Assembly (NCBI RefSeq): GCF_023155275.1
Contig: NZ_JALMUV010000007.1
Coordinates: 1-64,000, forward strand
Source: Streptomyces rhizoryzae
GTDB taxonomy: Bacteria > Actinomycetota > Actinomycetes > Streptomycetales > Streptomycetaceae
Length of the DNA: 64,000 nt
Reading direction: 5' to 3'
Shown: positions 17,360-27,128 of the stretch, in pieces
Numbering within the stretch: position 1 is the first letter of the stretch
How the letters are laid out: each line of letters starts with the position of its first letter
Notes under the pieces: generated by a model
What the model saw: the letters and a program-made list of their open reading frames with translations, nothing else
What the model was told of the DNA's origin: nothing
Database searches by the model: none
Program-made: the position numbers and the translations under genes

Positions 17360-17734
17360 TCAGACGGCGACCAGGTCGCAGACGAAGATCAGGGTCTCGT
17401 TGGGGGCGATCCGGCCGCCGCCCGCGCCCCGCTCGCCGTAGGCCAGGTGCGGCGGGATGGTCAGCCGGCGCCGGCCGCCCACCTTCATGCCCTGGACGCC
17501 CTGGTCCCAGCCCGGGATGACCTGGCCGGCGCCCAGCTCGAACTGGAGCGGCTTGCCGCGGTTCCAGCTCGCGTCGAACTCCTCACCGGTGCTGAAGGAG
17601 ACGCCGACGTAGTGCACGGAGACCATGGCCCCGGCCTTGGCGACCGGCCCGTCGCCCTCCCACAGGTCCACGATCTCCAGGTCGGTGGGAGCCGGGCCCT
17701 CGGGGAAGTCGATTTCGGGCTTGTCGATGTTCAC
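17360..17734 (-). CDS. FKBP-type peptidyl-prolyl isomerase, cytoplasmic
   Basis: 124 residues from the GTG at 17734 (AGGAGC upstream). It is a single FKBP domain with no signal peptide. Active-site segments are YVGVSFSTGEEFDASW, QVIPGWDQGVQGMKVGGRRRLTIPPHLAYG and the C-terminal FVCDLV. It catalyses cis-trans isomerisation of prolyl bonds in folding. It lies directly downstream of a second, exported FKBP gene. Confidence 0.94.
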   Translation of the reverse strand: MNIDKPEIDFPEGPAPTDLEIVDLWEGDGPVAKAGAMVSVHYVGVSFSTGEEFDASWNRGKPLQFELGAGQVIPGWDQGVQGMKVGGRRRLTIPPHLAYGERGAGGGRIAPNETLIFVCDLVAV

Positions 17735-17802
17735 GAATGTGCTCCTACTTGCGGATCTTTTCGATGGCCGGGTCAGTCTCGCAGATTCCGCGGGCCGTCC
17801 GG

Positions 17803-18819
17803 TCAGACCGTCCCGACGATGTCGACCACGAAGACCAGGGTGTTCTTCGCCAGCTCGTGCTGCGGGCTGGCGCCGTAGCCCAGCTTCGGCGGGATCACGA
17901 TCTCCACCCGGTCCCCGACGTGCTTGCCGACCAGGGCCTGGTCCCAGCCCTGGACGACCTGCCCGGTGCCGATCTGGAACGCGGTCGCGCCGCCGTGGTC
18001 CCAGGACGAGTCGAACTTCTTCCCGTCCTCCCACTTCACGCCGGTGTACTGGGCGATCAGCCCGTCACCGGCCTTGACCTCCGGGCCCTTGCCCTTGATC
18101 AGGACCTGCTGCTTGAGGTCGGCGGGCGCCTTCTCCCCCGGCGGGATGGTGATCGTCGCGGCCTTGTCGTCCGCCGCCTTCACCTCCGGCATCCCGTCCT
18201 CCGGCGCCGCCTGGGTGCCCTCGGCCTTCGCCTTCTTGTCCACCTTCTTGGCGCCGACCACGTCGACGACCCACACCAGGCCGTCCTCCGGCTTGACGCC
18301 CGACTGCGGGTTCAGCCCCTCGCCGATCAGCGCCTTCGCGGTGCCCTCGACCTCGTACCGGCTGCCCACCTTCTGGCCGGCCGCGGCGGTCAGCACCTTC
18401 GGCGGCAGCATCTGCTGCGTCATCTGGTCGGTGACCTCGGTGACGACCTGGGTGCGGGCCGCGCCCGGCTTGGCGCCCGGCTGCGGCGTCCAGCTGCTGC
18501 CGAGGTTCTGGCCCTTCATGGTCTGCGCGGAGAAGTCCAGCCGGACCAGATCGCCCTTGCTGACGGTCGCGCCCTTGCCCTCGATCAGGGTCTTGGTGAC
18601 GGCCTTGTCGGCCGGCTTGGCGTCCTTGGGCACGGAGATCGTGGGCTTGGCGCCGGCCTTGCCCGTCACCTTGACCACCGCCGCGTCGGAGCTGGCGCCG
18701 TCGTCGTTCCCGCAGGCGGCGGCGAGGAGCAGCACGGGCACCGCCAGCGCGGCGGCGGCGGCGCGACGGGTGTGCGTGGCGAACGGGCGGGGGGAGCGCC
18801 CCGCGGAAGAATTCAGCAT
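17803..18819 (-). CDS. FKBP-type peptidyl-prolyl isomerase, lipoprotein
   Basis: 338 residues from the ATG at 18819. The signal peptide ends in a lipobox (LLLAAAC, Cys near residue 37), so it is probably a membrane-anchored extracellular foldase. There are two FKBP-like halves. The first (about 80-180) lacks many active-site residues. The second (about 235-338) is canonical (YTGVKWEDGKKFDSSWD, QVVQGWDQALVGKHVGDR, IPPKLGYG). The linker is Lys/Ala-rich. Start choice rests on the lipoprotein signal; a longer frame begins at 18861. Confidence 0.9.
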   Translation of the reverse strand: MLNSSAGRSPRPFATHTRRAAAAALAVPVLLLAAACGNDDGASSDAAVVKVTGKAGAKPTISVPKDAKPADKAVTKTLIEGKGATVSKGDLVRLDFSAQTMKGQNLGSSWTPQPGAKPGAARTQVVTEVTDQMTQQMLPPKVLTAAAGQKVGSRYEVEGTAKALIGEGLNPQSGVKPEDGLVWVVDVVGAKKVDKKAKAEGTQAAPEDGMPEVKAADDKAATITIPPGEKAPADLKQQVLIKGKGPEVKAGDGLIAQYTGVKWEDGKKFDSSWDHGGATAFQIGTGQVVQGWDQALVGKHVGDRVEIVIPPKLGYGASPQHELAKNTLVFVVDIVGTV

Positions 18820-18922
18820 CTGTCCAACCGGGATCGTGGGGTAGTGGGCAATGCCCGCCACTCTACGACCTGTCGCTGTGGCCGCTTCCGCTTTCGCACG
18901 GCGGCCCGGGGCAACACGGCAA

Positions 18923-18952
18923 TGCGCCGGGGGCCTTCACCCTCCCGGCGCA
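18923..18952 (-). terminator. Terminator of pafA
   Basis: TGCGCCGGG (18923-18931) pairs with CCCGGCGCA (18944-18952), beginning 22 bases after the pafA stop on the minus strand. Confidence 0.65.
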
Positions 18953-18974
18953 CCGCCGCGCATTCCGGCTCCGT

Positions 18975-20336
18975 TCACATACCGGCGATCAGCTTCTCCA
19001 CCCGGTCGTCGACGGAACGGAACGGGTCCTTGCACAGCACCGTCCGCTGGGCCTGGTCATTGAGTTTGAGGTGCACCCAGTCGACGGTGAAATCGCGGCG
19101 CTGCTCCTGGGCCCGCCGGATGAAGTCACCGCGCAGCCGCGCCCGCGTGGTCTGCGGTGGCACCGACTTTCCCTCGAAGATCTTCACGTCATTGCAGATC
19201 CGTTTCGCCTGCCCCTTCCGCTCCAGGAGGTAGTAGAGCCCCCGGCGCCGGTGGATGTCGTGGTACGCGAGGTCTATCTGCGCCACACGCGGGTGGGACA
19301 TGCTGATGTTGTGCTTGGTGCGGTACCGCTCGATGAGCTGATGTTTCATCACCCAGTCGATCTCGGTCGCGACGCGGTCCAGCTCCTGGTCGCGGACGGC
19401 TTCGAGGGTGCGGCCCCACAGCTCCAGGACCCGTTCGACCAGACCGGTGCGGATTCCGCGGCGGTCGCAGAAGTCGACGGCCTTCTCGTAGTACTCCTGC
19501 TGCACCTCCAGCGCGGACGCCTCGCGGCCGCTGGCGAGCCGCACCTTGCGCTGGCCGGTGGTGTCGTGGCTCACCTCGCGGATCGCCCGGATCGGGTTCT
19601 CCAGCGTCAGGTCGCGCATGACGGTGCCCGCCTCGATCATCCGGAGCACCAGGTCGGTGGCCCCGACCTTGAGCATCATCGTGGTCTCCGACATGTTGGA
19701 GTCGCCGACGATGACGTGGAGCCGGCGGTAGCGCTCGGCGTCCGCGTGCGGTTCGTCCCGGGTGTTGATGATCGGGCGGGAGCGGGTGGTCGCCGAGGAG
19801 ACGCCCTCCCAGATGTGCTCGGCGCGCTGGCTGACGCAGTAGACCGCGCCGCGCGGCGTCTGGAGCACCTTGCCGGCGCCGCACAGCAGCTGCCGGGTGA
19901 CGAGGAACGGAATGAGGATGTCCGCGAGCCGGGAGAACTCGCCGTGCCGGGCCACGAGATAGTTCTCGTGGCAGCCGTAGGAGTTTCCCGCCGAATCGGT
20001 GTTGTTCTTGAAGAGGTAGACGTCGCCCGCGATTCCCTCCTCGTGCAGGCGGCGTTCGGCGTCGACGAGCAGACCTTCGAGAATGCGCTCGCCGGCCTTG
20101 TCGTGGGTGACCAGCTCGGTCACGTTGTCGCACTCGGGAGTTGCGTATTCCGGGTGCGACCCCACGTCCAAGTACAGGCGGGCGCCGTTCCGCAGGAAGA
20201 CGTTGCTGCTGCGGCCCCATGACACGACACGGCGGAAGAGGTAGCGCGCCACTTCGTCAGGCGACAGTCGGCGCTGTCCCCTGAACGTGCACGTGACGCC
20301 GTACTCGTTCTCCAGCCCGAAAATGCGGCGGTCCAT
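18975..20336 (-). CDS. pafA: Pup--protein ligase PafA
   Basis: 453 residues, full length, ATG start. It has the glutamine-synthetase-like fold of carboxylate-amine ligases. Metal and ATP residues are in FGLENEYG (Glu9, Glu11). The likely catalytic Asp57 is in [35 protein letters not shown] and [25 protein letters not shown] are also conserved. It ligates the C-terminal glutamate of deamidated Pup to substrate lysines. The start is followed upstream by an MFS gene rather than prcA, so it probably has its own promoter or depends on the MFS transcript. Confidence 0.97.
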   Translation of the reverse strand: MDRRIFGLENEYGVTCTFRGQRRLSPDEVARYLFRRVVSWGRSSNVFLRNGARLYLDVGSHPEYATPECDNVTELVTHDKAGERILEGLLVDAERRLHEEGIAGDVYLFKNNTDSAGNSYGCHENYLVARHGEFSRLADILIPFLVTRQLLCGAGKVLQTPRGAVYCVSQRAEHIWEGVSSATTRSRPIINTRDEPHADAERYRRLHVIVGDSNMSETTMMLKVGATDLVLRMIEAGTVMRDLTLENPIRAIREVSHDTTGQRKVRLASGREASALEVQQEYYEKAVDFCDRRGIRTGLVERVLELWGRTLEAVRDQELDRVATEIDWVMKHQLIERYRTKHNISMSHPRVAQIDLAYHDIHRRRGLYYLLERKGQAKRICNDVKIFEGKSVPPQTTRARLRGDFIRRAQEQRRDFTVDWVHLKLNDQAQRTVLCKDPFRSVDDRVEKLIAGM

Positions 20337-20345
20337 GACTGAACA

Positions 20346-21617
20346 TTACGCCTGACGGCCTGCTCTGAAACCGGGTTCGACAGCACCGTTCCGATCATTT
20401 TCCGCCCGGACCGCCTCGTCGGCGCAGGGTACGGCGGGTGTCACCGGGTCCCCCAGGAATCGCTTCGTCGACAAAAGGACCAGCAGCGCGACGATCCCGG
20501 AGACCCCCGCGACGGCGAATCCGGCGCCCGGCCCGCCGCGCTCCAGTACCGGCCCGGCCACCGAGGCACCCGCCGCCGAACCGACCCCGAAGGTGGTCAC
20601 CAGCCACGAGAACGCCTCCGTCACCGTCCCCGCGGGCGCGTGCCGGTCCACCACCACGAACGCGCAGGCCAGCGACGGCGCCAGGAACACCCCGGCGACG
20701 CCCGCCAGTGCCGTCATCCCGGCCACGCCGGGCGCCAGGGCCAGCGGCAGGTAGCCCAGCGCCAGCAGCGCGACCAGCAGGCGCAGCCGCCCCTCCGGCC
20801 GGCCCGGCCACTGCCGCGCGCCGTAGACCAGCCCGCCGGCCAGCGCGCCCACGCCGAGCGCGGAGAGCAGGTAGCTGGAGACCATCCCGCCGCCGTGCCG
20901 GTCGGCGTACGCCACCGCGGCCACCGCGATCGACCCCAGCGCCAGCCCGACGAAGAAGAAGGCGCCGATCAGCACCAGCATCCCGGCCGAGCGCAGCGCG
21001 CCCAGCCAGTGCGCCTCGCGAGCGGCGCTGCGCCACTGCCGGGAGGGCGCGGAGACCGCCACGGACAGCGCGCCGAGCACCCCGATGGCGTTGATCACCA
21101 GCAGCGCCGCACCGGCCGACCAGAGCTCCACACAGAGCGTCACCAGCAACGGCCCGACCGCGAACAGGATTTCCTGGGCCACCGCGTCCAGCGCGTAGGC
21201 GGCGTGCACCCGGTCGGGCCGCTTGAGCACCCCCGGCCACAGCGCGCGCAGCCCGCCCTCCAGCGGCGGGGTGAAGAATCCGGCGAGGGCCATCGCCACG
21301 TAGGCGGGCCAGCGCGGTGCCACCCCGACGGCGGCCAGCAGCGCCATGCCGAGCGCCGAGAGCACCGAGGCGGGCAGCATCACCCGGGGCTGCCCGAAGA
21401 GGTCCACGGCCCGCCCGAGCAGCGGCTGGCCCACCGCGTTGCCGACCGCGTAGACCGCGGAGAGCGCGCCGGCCAGCGCGTAGCTGCCGCCCTGGGCCCG
21501 GACGAAGAGCACCACGGCGAGCGCCGCGGTGGCGTTCGGCAGCCGCCCCACCAGGGTCCCGGCCAGCAGCCGGGCGGCATACCGCGTTCTGAGCAACTCC
21601 GCATATCCCGCGGCCAC
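20346..21617 (-). CDS. MFS transporter
   Basis: 423 residues, GTG start with AAAGGGG upstream, about 12 membrane helices. The loop GRAVDLFGQPR between helices 2 and 3 fits the major facilitator family. The substrate is unknown. It lies 9 bases upstream of pafA and divergent from a LacI-family gene, which is the likely regulator. Transcription may continue into pafA. Confidence 0.88.
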   Translation of the reverse strand: MAAGYAELLRTRYAARLLAGTLVGRLPNATAALAVVLFVRAQGGSYALAGALSAVYAVGNAVGQPLLGRAVDLFGQPRVMLPASVLSALGMALLAAVGVAPRWPAYVAMALAGFFTPPLEGGLRALWPGVLKRPDRVHAAYALDAVAQEILFAVGPLLVTLCVELWSAGAALLVINAIGVLGALSVAVSAPSRQWRSAAREAHWLGALRSAGMLVLIGAFFFVGLALGSIAVAAVAYADRHGGGMVSSYLLSALGVGALAGGLVYGARQWPGRPEGRLRLLVALLALGYLPLALAPGVAGMTALAGVAGVFLAPSLACAFVVVDRHAPAGTVTEAFSWLVTTFGVGSAAGASVAGPVLERGGPGAGFAVAGVSGIVALLVLLSTKRFLGDPVTPAVPCADEAVRAENDRNGAVEPGFRAGRQA

Positions 21618-21647
21618 GCCTGCCCCTTTCCGTCCGGTCCGCGCCGG

Positions 21648-21665
21648 ACGTGTTACGTATAACGT
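21648..21665. promoter_or_regulatory. Possible LacI-family operator
   Basis: ACGTGTTACGTATAACGT is an imperfect palindrome (14 of 18 positions symmetric, centre TACGTA). It lies in the 122-bp gap between the divergent MFS and LacI genes, a fitting position for an operator. No experimental consensus is known to me. Confidence 0.4.
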
Positions 21666-21739
21666 CGCGGGTCATACGTACCATGGCCCCACGCGCGGGT
21701 CCACCCCCCGCGGCGCAGGACCAAGGAGAGACGCACCCG

Positions 21740-22792
21740 GTGACCAGCCACGAGGCCCCGCCGCCCGCCCGCGCCACCAGCCGCGACGTCGCCCGGGCCG
21801 CCGGCGTCTCGCAGGCCGCGGTCTCCCTGGTGCTGGGCGGCAAATGGCCCGGCCGGGTCTCCGCCGCCAAGGCCGAAGCGGTCCGGGCCGCCGCCCGCGA
21901 GCTGGGCTACCGCCCCAACCTCGCCGCGCGCAGCCTGCGCACCGGCCGCACCCGCACCGCACTGCTGGTCGTCCCCGCGCTGACCACCGAGTTCTTCGCC
22001 CGGGTCTACACCGGCGCGGCCCGGATCGCCGCCGACCACGACTTCGGCGTGGTCCTCTACCCCTCCCCCGAGGGCACCGGCCCGGCCCGCGACCCGTTCG
22101 CCTCCGCCTCCGCCGCGCTCGACGGCGTCATCGCCTCCTCCATGGCGGCCGGCGCGCTCACCGCGCTGCGCGCCGCCGGACTGCCGCTGGTGATGCTGGA
22201 CAGCGACCCCGGCGACACCGCCGCCTCCGCCGCCGTCAACCTCGACATCGCCGACGGCGTACGGCAGTTGGCGGCCCACCTCACCGGACTCGGCCACCGC
22301 CGGATCACCCACCTCGCGGCCGATGTCGACTCCTGGACGTTCGCCGTGCGGGCCCGGGCGCTGCGCGCGGCGCTGGCCGGCCTGCCCGGTGCCGTGCTGC
22401 ACCGGCAACCCACCGCGCTCAGCGTCGAGGCCGGACTGCGCGCCGCGCACACCGCGCTGACCGGCCCCGGCCCGCGCCCCACCGCGCTGCTCTGCGACGA
22501 CGACGTCGTCGCCGCCGGTGCCTGCAAGGCGGTCCGCCGGCTCGGCCTGCGGATCCCCGAGGACATCTCGGTCACCGGCTTCGACGACCTGGCGCTCGCG
22601 GTCGCGGTCGAGCCGGAGCTGACGACGGTGCGGCTGCCCGCCGAGGAGTTCGGCGCGGCCGGGATGCGGGCCCTGCTGGCCGTCCTGGACGGCACCCCGG
22701 CCGAACCCCCCGCCCTCCCCGTCACGCTCGTCCCGCGCGGCTCCACGGCACCGCCGCCGGCCGCCAACGCCACGCGCCCCGGCGGGCGTTGA
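21740..22792 (+). CDS. LacI-family transcriptional regulator
   Basis: 350 residues from the GTG at 21740 (AAGGAGAG upstream). The N-terminal LacI helix-turn-helix is clear (SRDVARAAGVSQAAVSLVLGGKWPGRVS). A hinge helix (NLAARSLRTGRT) and a periplasmic-binding-protein-like effector domain follow, ending in the conserved ISVTGFDDLALA segment. It probably regulates the divergent MFS gene. The pair interrupts the proteasome cluster between prcA and pafA. Confidence 0.92.
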   Translation: MTSHEAPPPARATSRDVARAAGVSQAAVSLVLGGKWPGRVSAAKAEAVRAAARELGYRPNLAARSLRTGRTRTALLVVPALTTEFFARVYTGAARIAADHDFGVVLYPSPEGTGPARDPFASASAALDGVIASSMAAGALTALRAAGLPLVMLDSDPGDTAASAAVNLDIADGVRQLAAHLTGLGHRRITHLAADVDSWTFAVRARALRAALAGLPGAVLHRQPTALSVEAGLRAAHTALTGPGPRPTALLCDDDVVAAGACKAVRRLGLRIPEDISVTGFDDLALAVAVEPELTTVRLPAEEFGAAGMRALLAVLDGTPAEPPALPVTLVPRGSTAPPPAANATRPGGR

Positions 22793-22859
22793 CCCACCGG
22801 GGCGCGGGGTCCGGGCGGCCGGCCCGGAAGCGGTGCGGTATGCGCGGGGTGCGCGGCGC

Positions 22860-23744
22860 TCAGTCCGTGCCGGCGTCCTCCGGGCCCGCGGACGTGTCCT
22901 TGCCGGAGCCCTTGCCGGAGTCCTTCCCGCCCTCCTTGCCGCCCTCCGCCGCGGCCTCCGGGCCGGTCGTCCCGCCGGCGGTACCGGCCTCCGCGGCCTC
23001 CCCCGCGTCCTGGCCGGGCCCGCCCTCCGCCTTGTCCTCAGCGGTCTGCTCGTCCAGCAGCCGGGACAGCTGCCGCCCCAGGATGCGCTTGAACTTCCGC
23101 TTCTGCGGGCGCGTCCGGTCCAGCACCGCGACTTCGAGGTGCTCGGCGGTCAGCGTCCGCTCCGCGCCGTTGGTGTCCCGGGAGAGCGATTCCACCGCCA
23201 GCCGCAGCGCCTCGGCCAGGGACATCCCGTCCCGGTGCCGCTGGTCGAGGTAGCTGCTGATCTGGTCGGCGTTGCCGCCCACCGCGACCGAGCCGTGCTC
23301 GTCCACGATGGAGCCGTCGTGCGGCAGCCGGTAGATCTGGTCGTCCTCGGGGCCGTTGCCCACCTCGGCGACGATCAGCTCGACCTCGTAGGGCTTCTCG
23401 GCCGCGCTGGAGAAGATGGTGCCCAGCGTCTGGGCGTAGACGTTGGCCAGCCCGCGCGCGGTCACGTCCTCCCGGTCGTAGGTGTAGCCGCGCAGATCGG
23501 CGTAGCGGACGCCGCCGATCCGGAGGTTCTCGAACTCGTTGTACTTGCCGACCGCCGCGAAGGCGATCCGGTCGTAGATCTCGCTGACCTTGTGCAGGGC
23601 GCGGGAGGGATTCTCGGCGACGAAGAGCACGCCGTCGGTGTATTGCAGCACCACGACGCTGCGGCCGCGCGCGATGCCCTTGCGGGCGTACTCGGCACGG
23701 TCGGCCATGGCCTGCTGGGGTGAGACATAGAACGGCGTCGACAC
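22860..23744 (-). CDS. prcA: 20S proteasome subunit alpha
   Basis: 294 residues starting [29 protein letters not shown]. This is the family N-terminus that gates the pore. An Ntn-fold core lies within residues 1 to about 225. There is no catalytic Thr, as expected for alpha. The last 60-70 residues are an acidic, Gly/Ala/Lys-rich tail ([16 protein letters not shown]) that is variable between species. It lies 69 bases after prcB. Confidence 0.97.
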   Translation of the reverse strand: MSTPFYVSPQQAMADRAEYARKGIARGRSVVVLQYTDGVLFVAENPSRALHKVSEIYDRIAFAAVGKYNEFENLRIGGVRYADLRGYTYDREDVTARGLANVYAQTLGTIFSSAAEKPYEVELIVAEVGNGPEDDQIYRLPHDGSIVDEHGSVAVGGNADQISSYLDQRHRDGMSLAEALRLAVESLSRDTNGAERTLTAEHLEVAVLDRTRPQKRKFKRILGRQLSRLLDEQTAEDKAEGGPGQDAGEAAEAGTAGGTTGPEAAAEGGKEGGKDSGKGSGKDTSAGPEDAGTD

Positions 23745-23813
23745 CGGCTATCCGTCCCTTCCTGTCAAAAACTCTCTCGCTGTCGGGGGGCGCACCACGG
23801 AACTTCCGTCCCG

Positions 23814-24659
23814 TCAGAGCAGCGCGGCGCGCGGGCCGTCGGGCTGGTCGAGACGGCGCTCGTGCACGGCGCGGGCGATCTCCGAGACCTCGGCCTCGGT
23901 CAGCTTCCGGAAGCCCTCTTCGGTGATCACCGTGACGATGGGGTAGATCCGCCGTGCCATGTCCGGCCCGCCGGTCGCCGAGTCGTCGTCGGCGGCGTCG
24001 TAGAGCGCCTGGACGACGGCGGTGGCGGCCTGATGCTCCGTGAAGTCCTCCCGGAAGAGCTTCTTCAGGGCGCTGCGCGCGAAGACCGAGCCGGAGCCGG
24101 TGGCCGCGAAGCCGTGCTCCTCCGACCGCCCGCCGGTGACGTCGTACGAGAAGATCCGGCCCTTCTCGCGGTCGATGTCGTAGCCGGCGAACAGCGGCAC
24201 CACGGCGAGGCCCTGCATGGCCATGCCGAGGTTGCTGCGGATCATCGTGGAGAGGCGGTTCGCCTTGCCCTCCAGGGAGAGTTGCGCCCCCTCGACCTTC
24301 TCGAAGTGCTCCAGCTCCAGCTGGAACAGCTTGACCATCTCCACCGCGAGGCCGGCCGTGCCCGCGATGCCCACCGCGGAGTACTCGTCGGCCGGGAAGA
24401 CCTTCTCGATGTCGCGCTGCGCGATGACGTTGCCCATCGTGGCGCGGCGGTCGCCGGCGAGCACCACACCGCCGGGGAACGAGGCCGCCACGATGGTCGT
24501 GCCGTGCGGCGCCTCGACGGCCCCCTGCACCGGCGGCAGCGGGCGGTTGCCCGGCAGCAGCTCGGGGACGTGCGCCCCGAGGAAATCCATGAACGACGAG
24601 GAGCCAGGCGTCAGGAAGGCAGCTGGCAGACGCCCGGTGCTTCGGGTGTTGGCTTCCAC
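23814..24659 (-). CDS. prcB: 20S proteasome subunit beta
   Basis: 281 residues from the GTG at 24659 with GGAAGGA upstream; a longer open frame to 24848 lacks family features. Residues 1-53 are a propeptide. Autocleavage before Thr54 ([23 protein letters not shown]) exposes the nucleophile. Asp and Lys partners of the Ntn mechanism are in the GDRRAT and [19 protein letters not shown] segments. It forms the inner rings of the proteasome and degrades pupylated proteins delivered by ARC. Confidence 0.97.
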   Translation of the reverse strand: MEANTRSTGRLPAAFLTPGSSSFMDFLGAHVPELLPGNRPLPPVQGAVEAPHGTTIVAASFPGGVVLAGDRRATMGNVIAQRDIEKVFPADEYSAVGIAGTAGLAVEMVKLFQLELEHFEKVEGAQLSLEGKANRLSTMIRSNLGMAMQGLAVVPLFAGYDIDREKGRIFSYDVTGGRSEEHGFAATGSGSVFARSALKKLFREDFTEHQAATAVVQALYDAADDDSATGGPDMARRIYPIVTVITEEGFRKLTEAEVSEIARAVHERRLDQPDGPRAALL

Positions 24660-24847
24660 ACGTTTCCTTCCGGATACTCGGCCGCCCGCCGTCAGGCACG
24701 CCGGCCGATCCTTGAATGGGCCCAGGGCTGCAACGCAGCCGGAGCGGAGTACGCCTCGGACCCTACCCGCCCCGGAGCCGTGATCCACATGCCGGGACCC
24801 GGCATCGCGCGCTTCCGTGCGGCCGCCCGTGACGGAGCCCGATGACA

Positions 24848-24903
24848 CCGGCCGGGCGCGGGCGTGCGGCAGTCCGCTGCGGACCGCACACCGCGCCCGG
24901 CCG
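24848..24903 (-). terminator. Strong hairpin between pup and prcB
   Basis: A long GC stem pairs about 24848-24869 with 24884-24903 (CCGGGCGCGG with CCGCGCCCGG, extended by GTGC/GCAC). It lies 32 bases after the pup stop and about 190 bases upstream of prcB. It could end or attenuate the pup transcript, leaving prcBA partly to a promoter within 24660-24847. Confidence 0.6.
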
Positions 24904-24934
24904 CGGGCGTCAGCGAGGAACGCCCGTGGTGCCC

Positions 24935-25153
24935 TTACTGCCCGCCCTTTTGGACGAAGGAGCGCACGAAGTCCTCGGCGTTCTCCTCCAGCACGTCGTC
25001 GATTTCGTCCAGGACGGAATCCACGTCGTCGGAGAGCTTCTCCTGCCGCTCCTTGAGGTCGTCCGAGACCTGCGCGTCCTGGGCCTGCTCCTCGACCTCT
25101 TCGGTGGACCGGGTGGCCCGCTGCTGTCCGCCGCCGCTGTCCTTGGTCGCCAT
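24935..25153 (-). CDS. pup: Prokaryotic ubiquitin-like protein Pup
   Basis: 72 residues from the ATG at 25153 (GAGGG upstream). The protein is mostly disordered and acidic. A central coiled-coil-forming stretch ([20 protein letters not shown]) binds ARC. It ends FVQKGGQ, so the last Gln must be deamidated to Glu by Dop before ligation by PafA. It is too short for many gene finders but unmistakable here. Confidence 0.97.
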   Translation of the reverse strand: MATKDSGGGQQRATRSTEEVEEQAQDAQVSDDLKERQEKLSDDVDSVLDEIDDVLEENAEDFVRSFVQKGGQ

Positions 25154-25341
25154 ATCCCTCACCCCGCTCGGTTTGCCCCGCTCGATGTGACCTTCAAGAT
25201 CCGACCCTACAAGCAGGGTCCGACATCGGCCCTGCACTTCCTGTAACGCCCGGGAGTCACCTCCATGATTCCCGCGGCGCGCCCGTTTCAGCCGTCCAGC
25301 GGCCCCCGATCATGGCCGATCTGCCGTGCACCTGCCGTCCG

Positions 25342-26853
25342 TCACCGTCCGGACAACGTCCTGACCAGCTCTTCCGCCGTCCGGCAGCGGTCCAGCAGCT
25401 CCTTGACGTGCTTCCGGGTGCCGCGCAGCGGCTCCAGCGTGGGCACCCGTTGCAGAGAGTCACGGCCGGGCAGGTCGAAGATGACCGAGTCCCAGGAGGC
25501 GGCGGCCACGTCGTCGGCGTACTGCTCCAGGCAGCGGCCGCGGAAGTAGGCCCGGGTGTCCTCCGGGGGCTTCAGCTCGGCCTCCTCCACCGCCGCCTCG
25601 TCCAGCAGCCGCTTCATCCGGCCGCGGGCCACCAGGCGGTTGTAGAGGCCCTTCTCGGGGCGCACGTCGGCGTACTGGAGGTCGATGAGGTGCAGCCGGG
25701 CGGCGTCCCAGTCCAGGCCGTCCCGGCGACGGTAGCCCTCCATCAGCTCGCGCTTGGCGACCCAGTCCAGCTCGCCGGCCAGGCTCATCGGGTCGTTCTC
25801 CAGCCGCCCCAGCACGTCCTCCCAGCGGGTGAGCACGTCCCGGGTCTGCTCGTCGGCGTCCGCGCCGTAACGGTCCTCCACGTACTTCCTGGCCAGCTCG
25901 AAGTACTCCATCTGGAGTTGCACCGCGGTCAGTGTCCGGCCGCTGCGGAGCGTGATCAGGTGCTGGAGCGAGGGGTCGTGGGAGACCTGGTGCAGGGTGC
26001 GGACGGGTTGGTCGACGGCGAGGTCGACGGCGATGAAGCCGTCCTCGATCATCGACAGCACCAGCGAGGTGGTGCCCAGCTTCAGGTACGTCGAGAGCTC
26101 GGAGAGGTTGGCGTCCCCGATGATCACGTGCAGCCGGCGGTACTTCTCGGCGTCCGCGTGCGGTTCGTCGCGGGTGTTGATGATGGGCCGTTTGAGCGTC
26201 GTCTCCAGCCCGACCTCCACCTCGAAGTAGTCGGCGCGCTGGCTGAGCTGGAAGCCGTGCTCGGTGCCGTCCTGGCCGATCCCGACCCGTCCGGCACCGG
26301 TGACCACCTGCCGGGAGACGAAGAAGGGGGTCAGGTGGCGCACGATGTCCGAGAACGGGGTCTCCCGCTTCATCAGGTAGTTCTCGTGCGTCCCGTAGGA
26401 GGCGCCCTTGTTGTCGGTGTTGTTCTTGTAGAGGTGGATCGGCTGGGCGCCGGGGACCTGGGCCGCGCGCTCGGCGGCCTCGGCCATGATCCGCTCACCG
26501 GCCTTGTCCCACAGGACAGCGTCCCGCGGATTGGTGACCTCCGGGGCGCTGTACTCCGGGTGCGCGTGGTCGACGTAGAGCCTGGCGCCGTTGGTCAGGA
26601 TGACGTTGGCCAGGCCGATGTCCTCGTCCGTGAGCTGGCTGGAGTCGGCGGCCTCGCGGGCGAGGTCGAAGCCGCGGGCGTCCCGCAGCGGGTTCTCCTC
26701 CTCGAAATCCCAGCGGGCACGGCGTGCCCGGTGCATCGCGGCCGCGTAGGCGTTGACGACCTGGGACGAGGTGAGCATGGCATTGGCGTTCGGGTGGCCG
26801 GGGACGGAGATCCCGTACTCCGTCTCGATTCCCATTACTCGCCGTACGGTCAT
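25342..26853 (-). CDS. dop: Pup deamidase/depupylase Dop
   Basis: 503 residues with an ATG start. It is a PafA homologue with the extra loop (about residues 40-80) that marks Dop. Conserved segments include [29 protein letters not shown] with the catalytic Asp95, and [20 protein letters not shown]. It deamidates the C-terminal Gln of Pup and removes Pup from substrates. A gap of 188 bases separates it from pup, consistent with S. coelicolor-like spacing. Confidence 0.97.
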   Translation of the reverse strand: MTVRRVMGIETEYGISVPGHPNANAMLTSSQVVNAYAAAMHRARRARWDFEEENPLRDARGFDLAREAADSSQLTDEDIGLANVILTNGARLYVDHAHPEYSAPEVTNPRDAVLWDKAGERIMAEAAERAAQVPGAQPIHLYKNNTDNKGASYGTHENYLMKRETPFSDIVRHLTPFFVSRQVVTGAGRVGIGQDGTEHGFQLSQRADYFEVEVGLETTLKRPIINTRDEPHADAEKYRRLHVIIGDANLSELSTYLKLGTTSLVLSMIEDGFIAVDLAVDQPVRTLHQVSHDPSLQHLITLRSGRTLTAVQLQMEYFELARKYVEDRYGADADEQTRDVLTRWEDVLGRLENDPMSLAGELDWVAKRELMEGYRRRDGLDWDAARLHLIDLQYADVRPEKGLYNRLVARGRMKRLLDEAAVEEAELKPPEDTRAYFRGRCLEQYADDVAAASWDSVIFDLPGRDSLQRVPTLEPLRGTRKHVKELLDRCRTAEELVRTLSGR

Positions 26854-27080
26854 GCGGCCCTCCTTGCCCGGCGGCGCCCCCGGATGGGGCAGGCGCTCGA
26901 AAACCGCTGCGCTTCCGGTCCGTGTGCGTTCCCCGCGTCCGCACAGCGAGACGCAGCGGTACCGAAGAGCCTAGAACGCCTTTGCGGCGCTGGGGAGATC
27001 ATTACAGTCATTGCTCCAGTCCGGTTTTCCCTGGTCCGTCGCCGGCCCGCCGGGGCGGTCCGCGCGCCCCCGGAAAAGCG

Positions 27081-27120
27081 TCCGGCTGCGGACGCCCCGT
27101 GCAGGACATCCGCAGCCGGA
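27081..27120 (-). terminator. Terminator of arc
   Basis: TCCGGCTGCGGA (27081-27092) pairs perfectly with TCCGCAGCCGGA (27109-27120), 8 bases after the arc stop on the minus strand. It separates arc from dop, which must then have its own promoter in 26854-27080. Confidence 0.75.
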
Positions 27121-27128
27121 GAGCGGTG

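Noticed and set aside
25929..25950. GTCAGTG sequence in dop resembling a PafBC box
   Set aside because: It points away from any nearby gene start and has no TAGNNT at the right distance.
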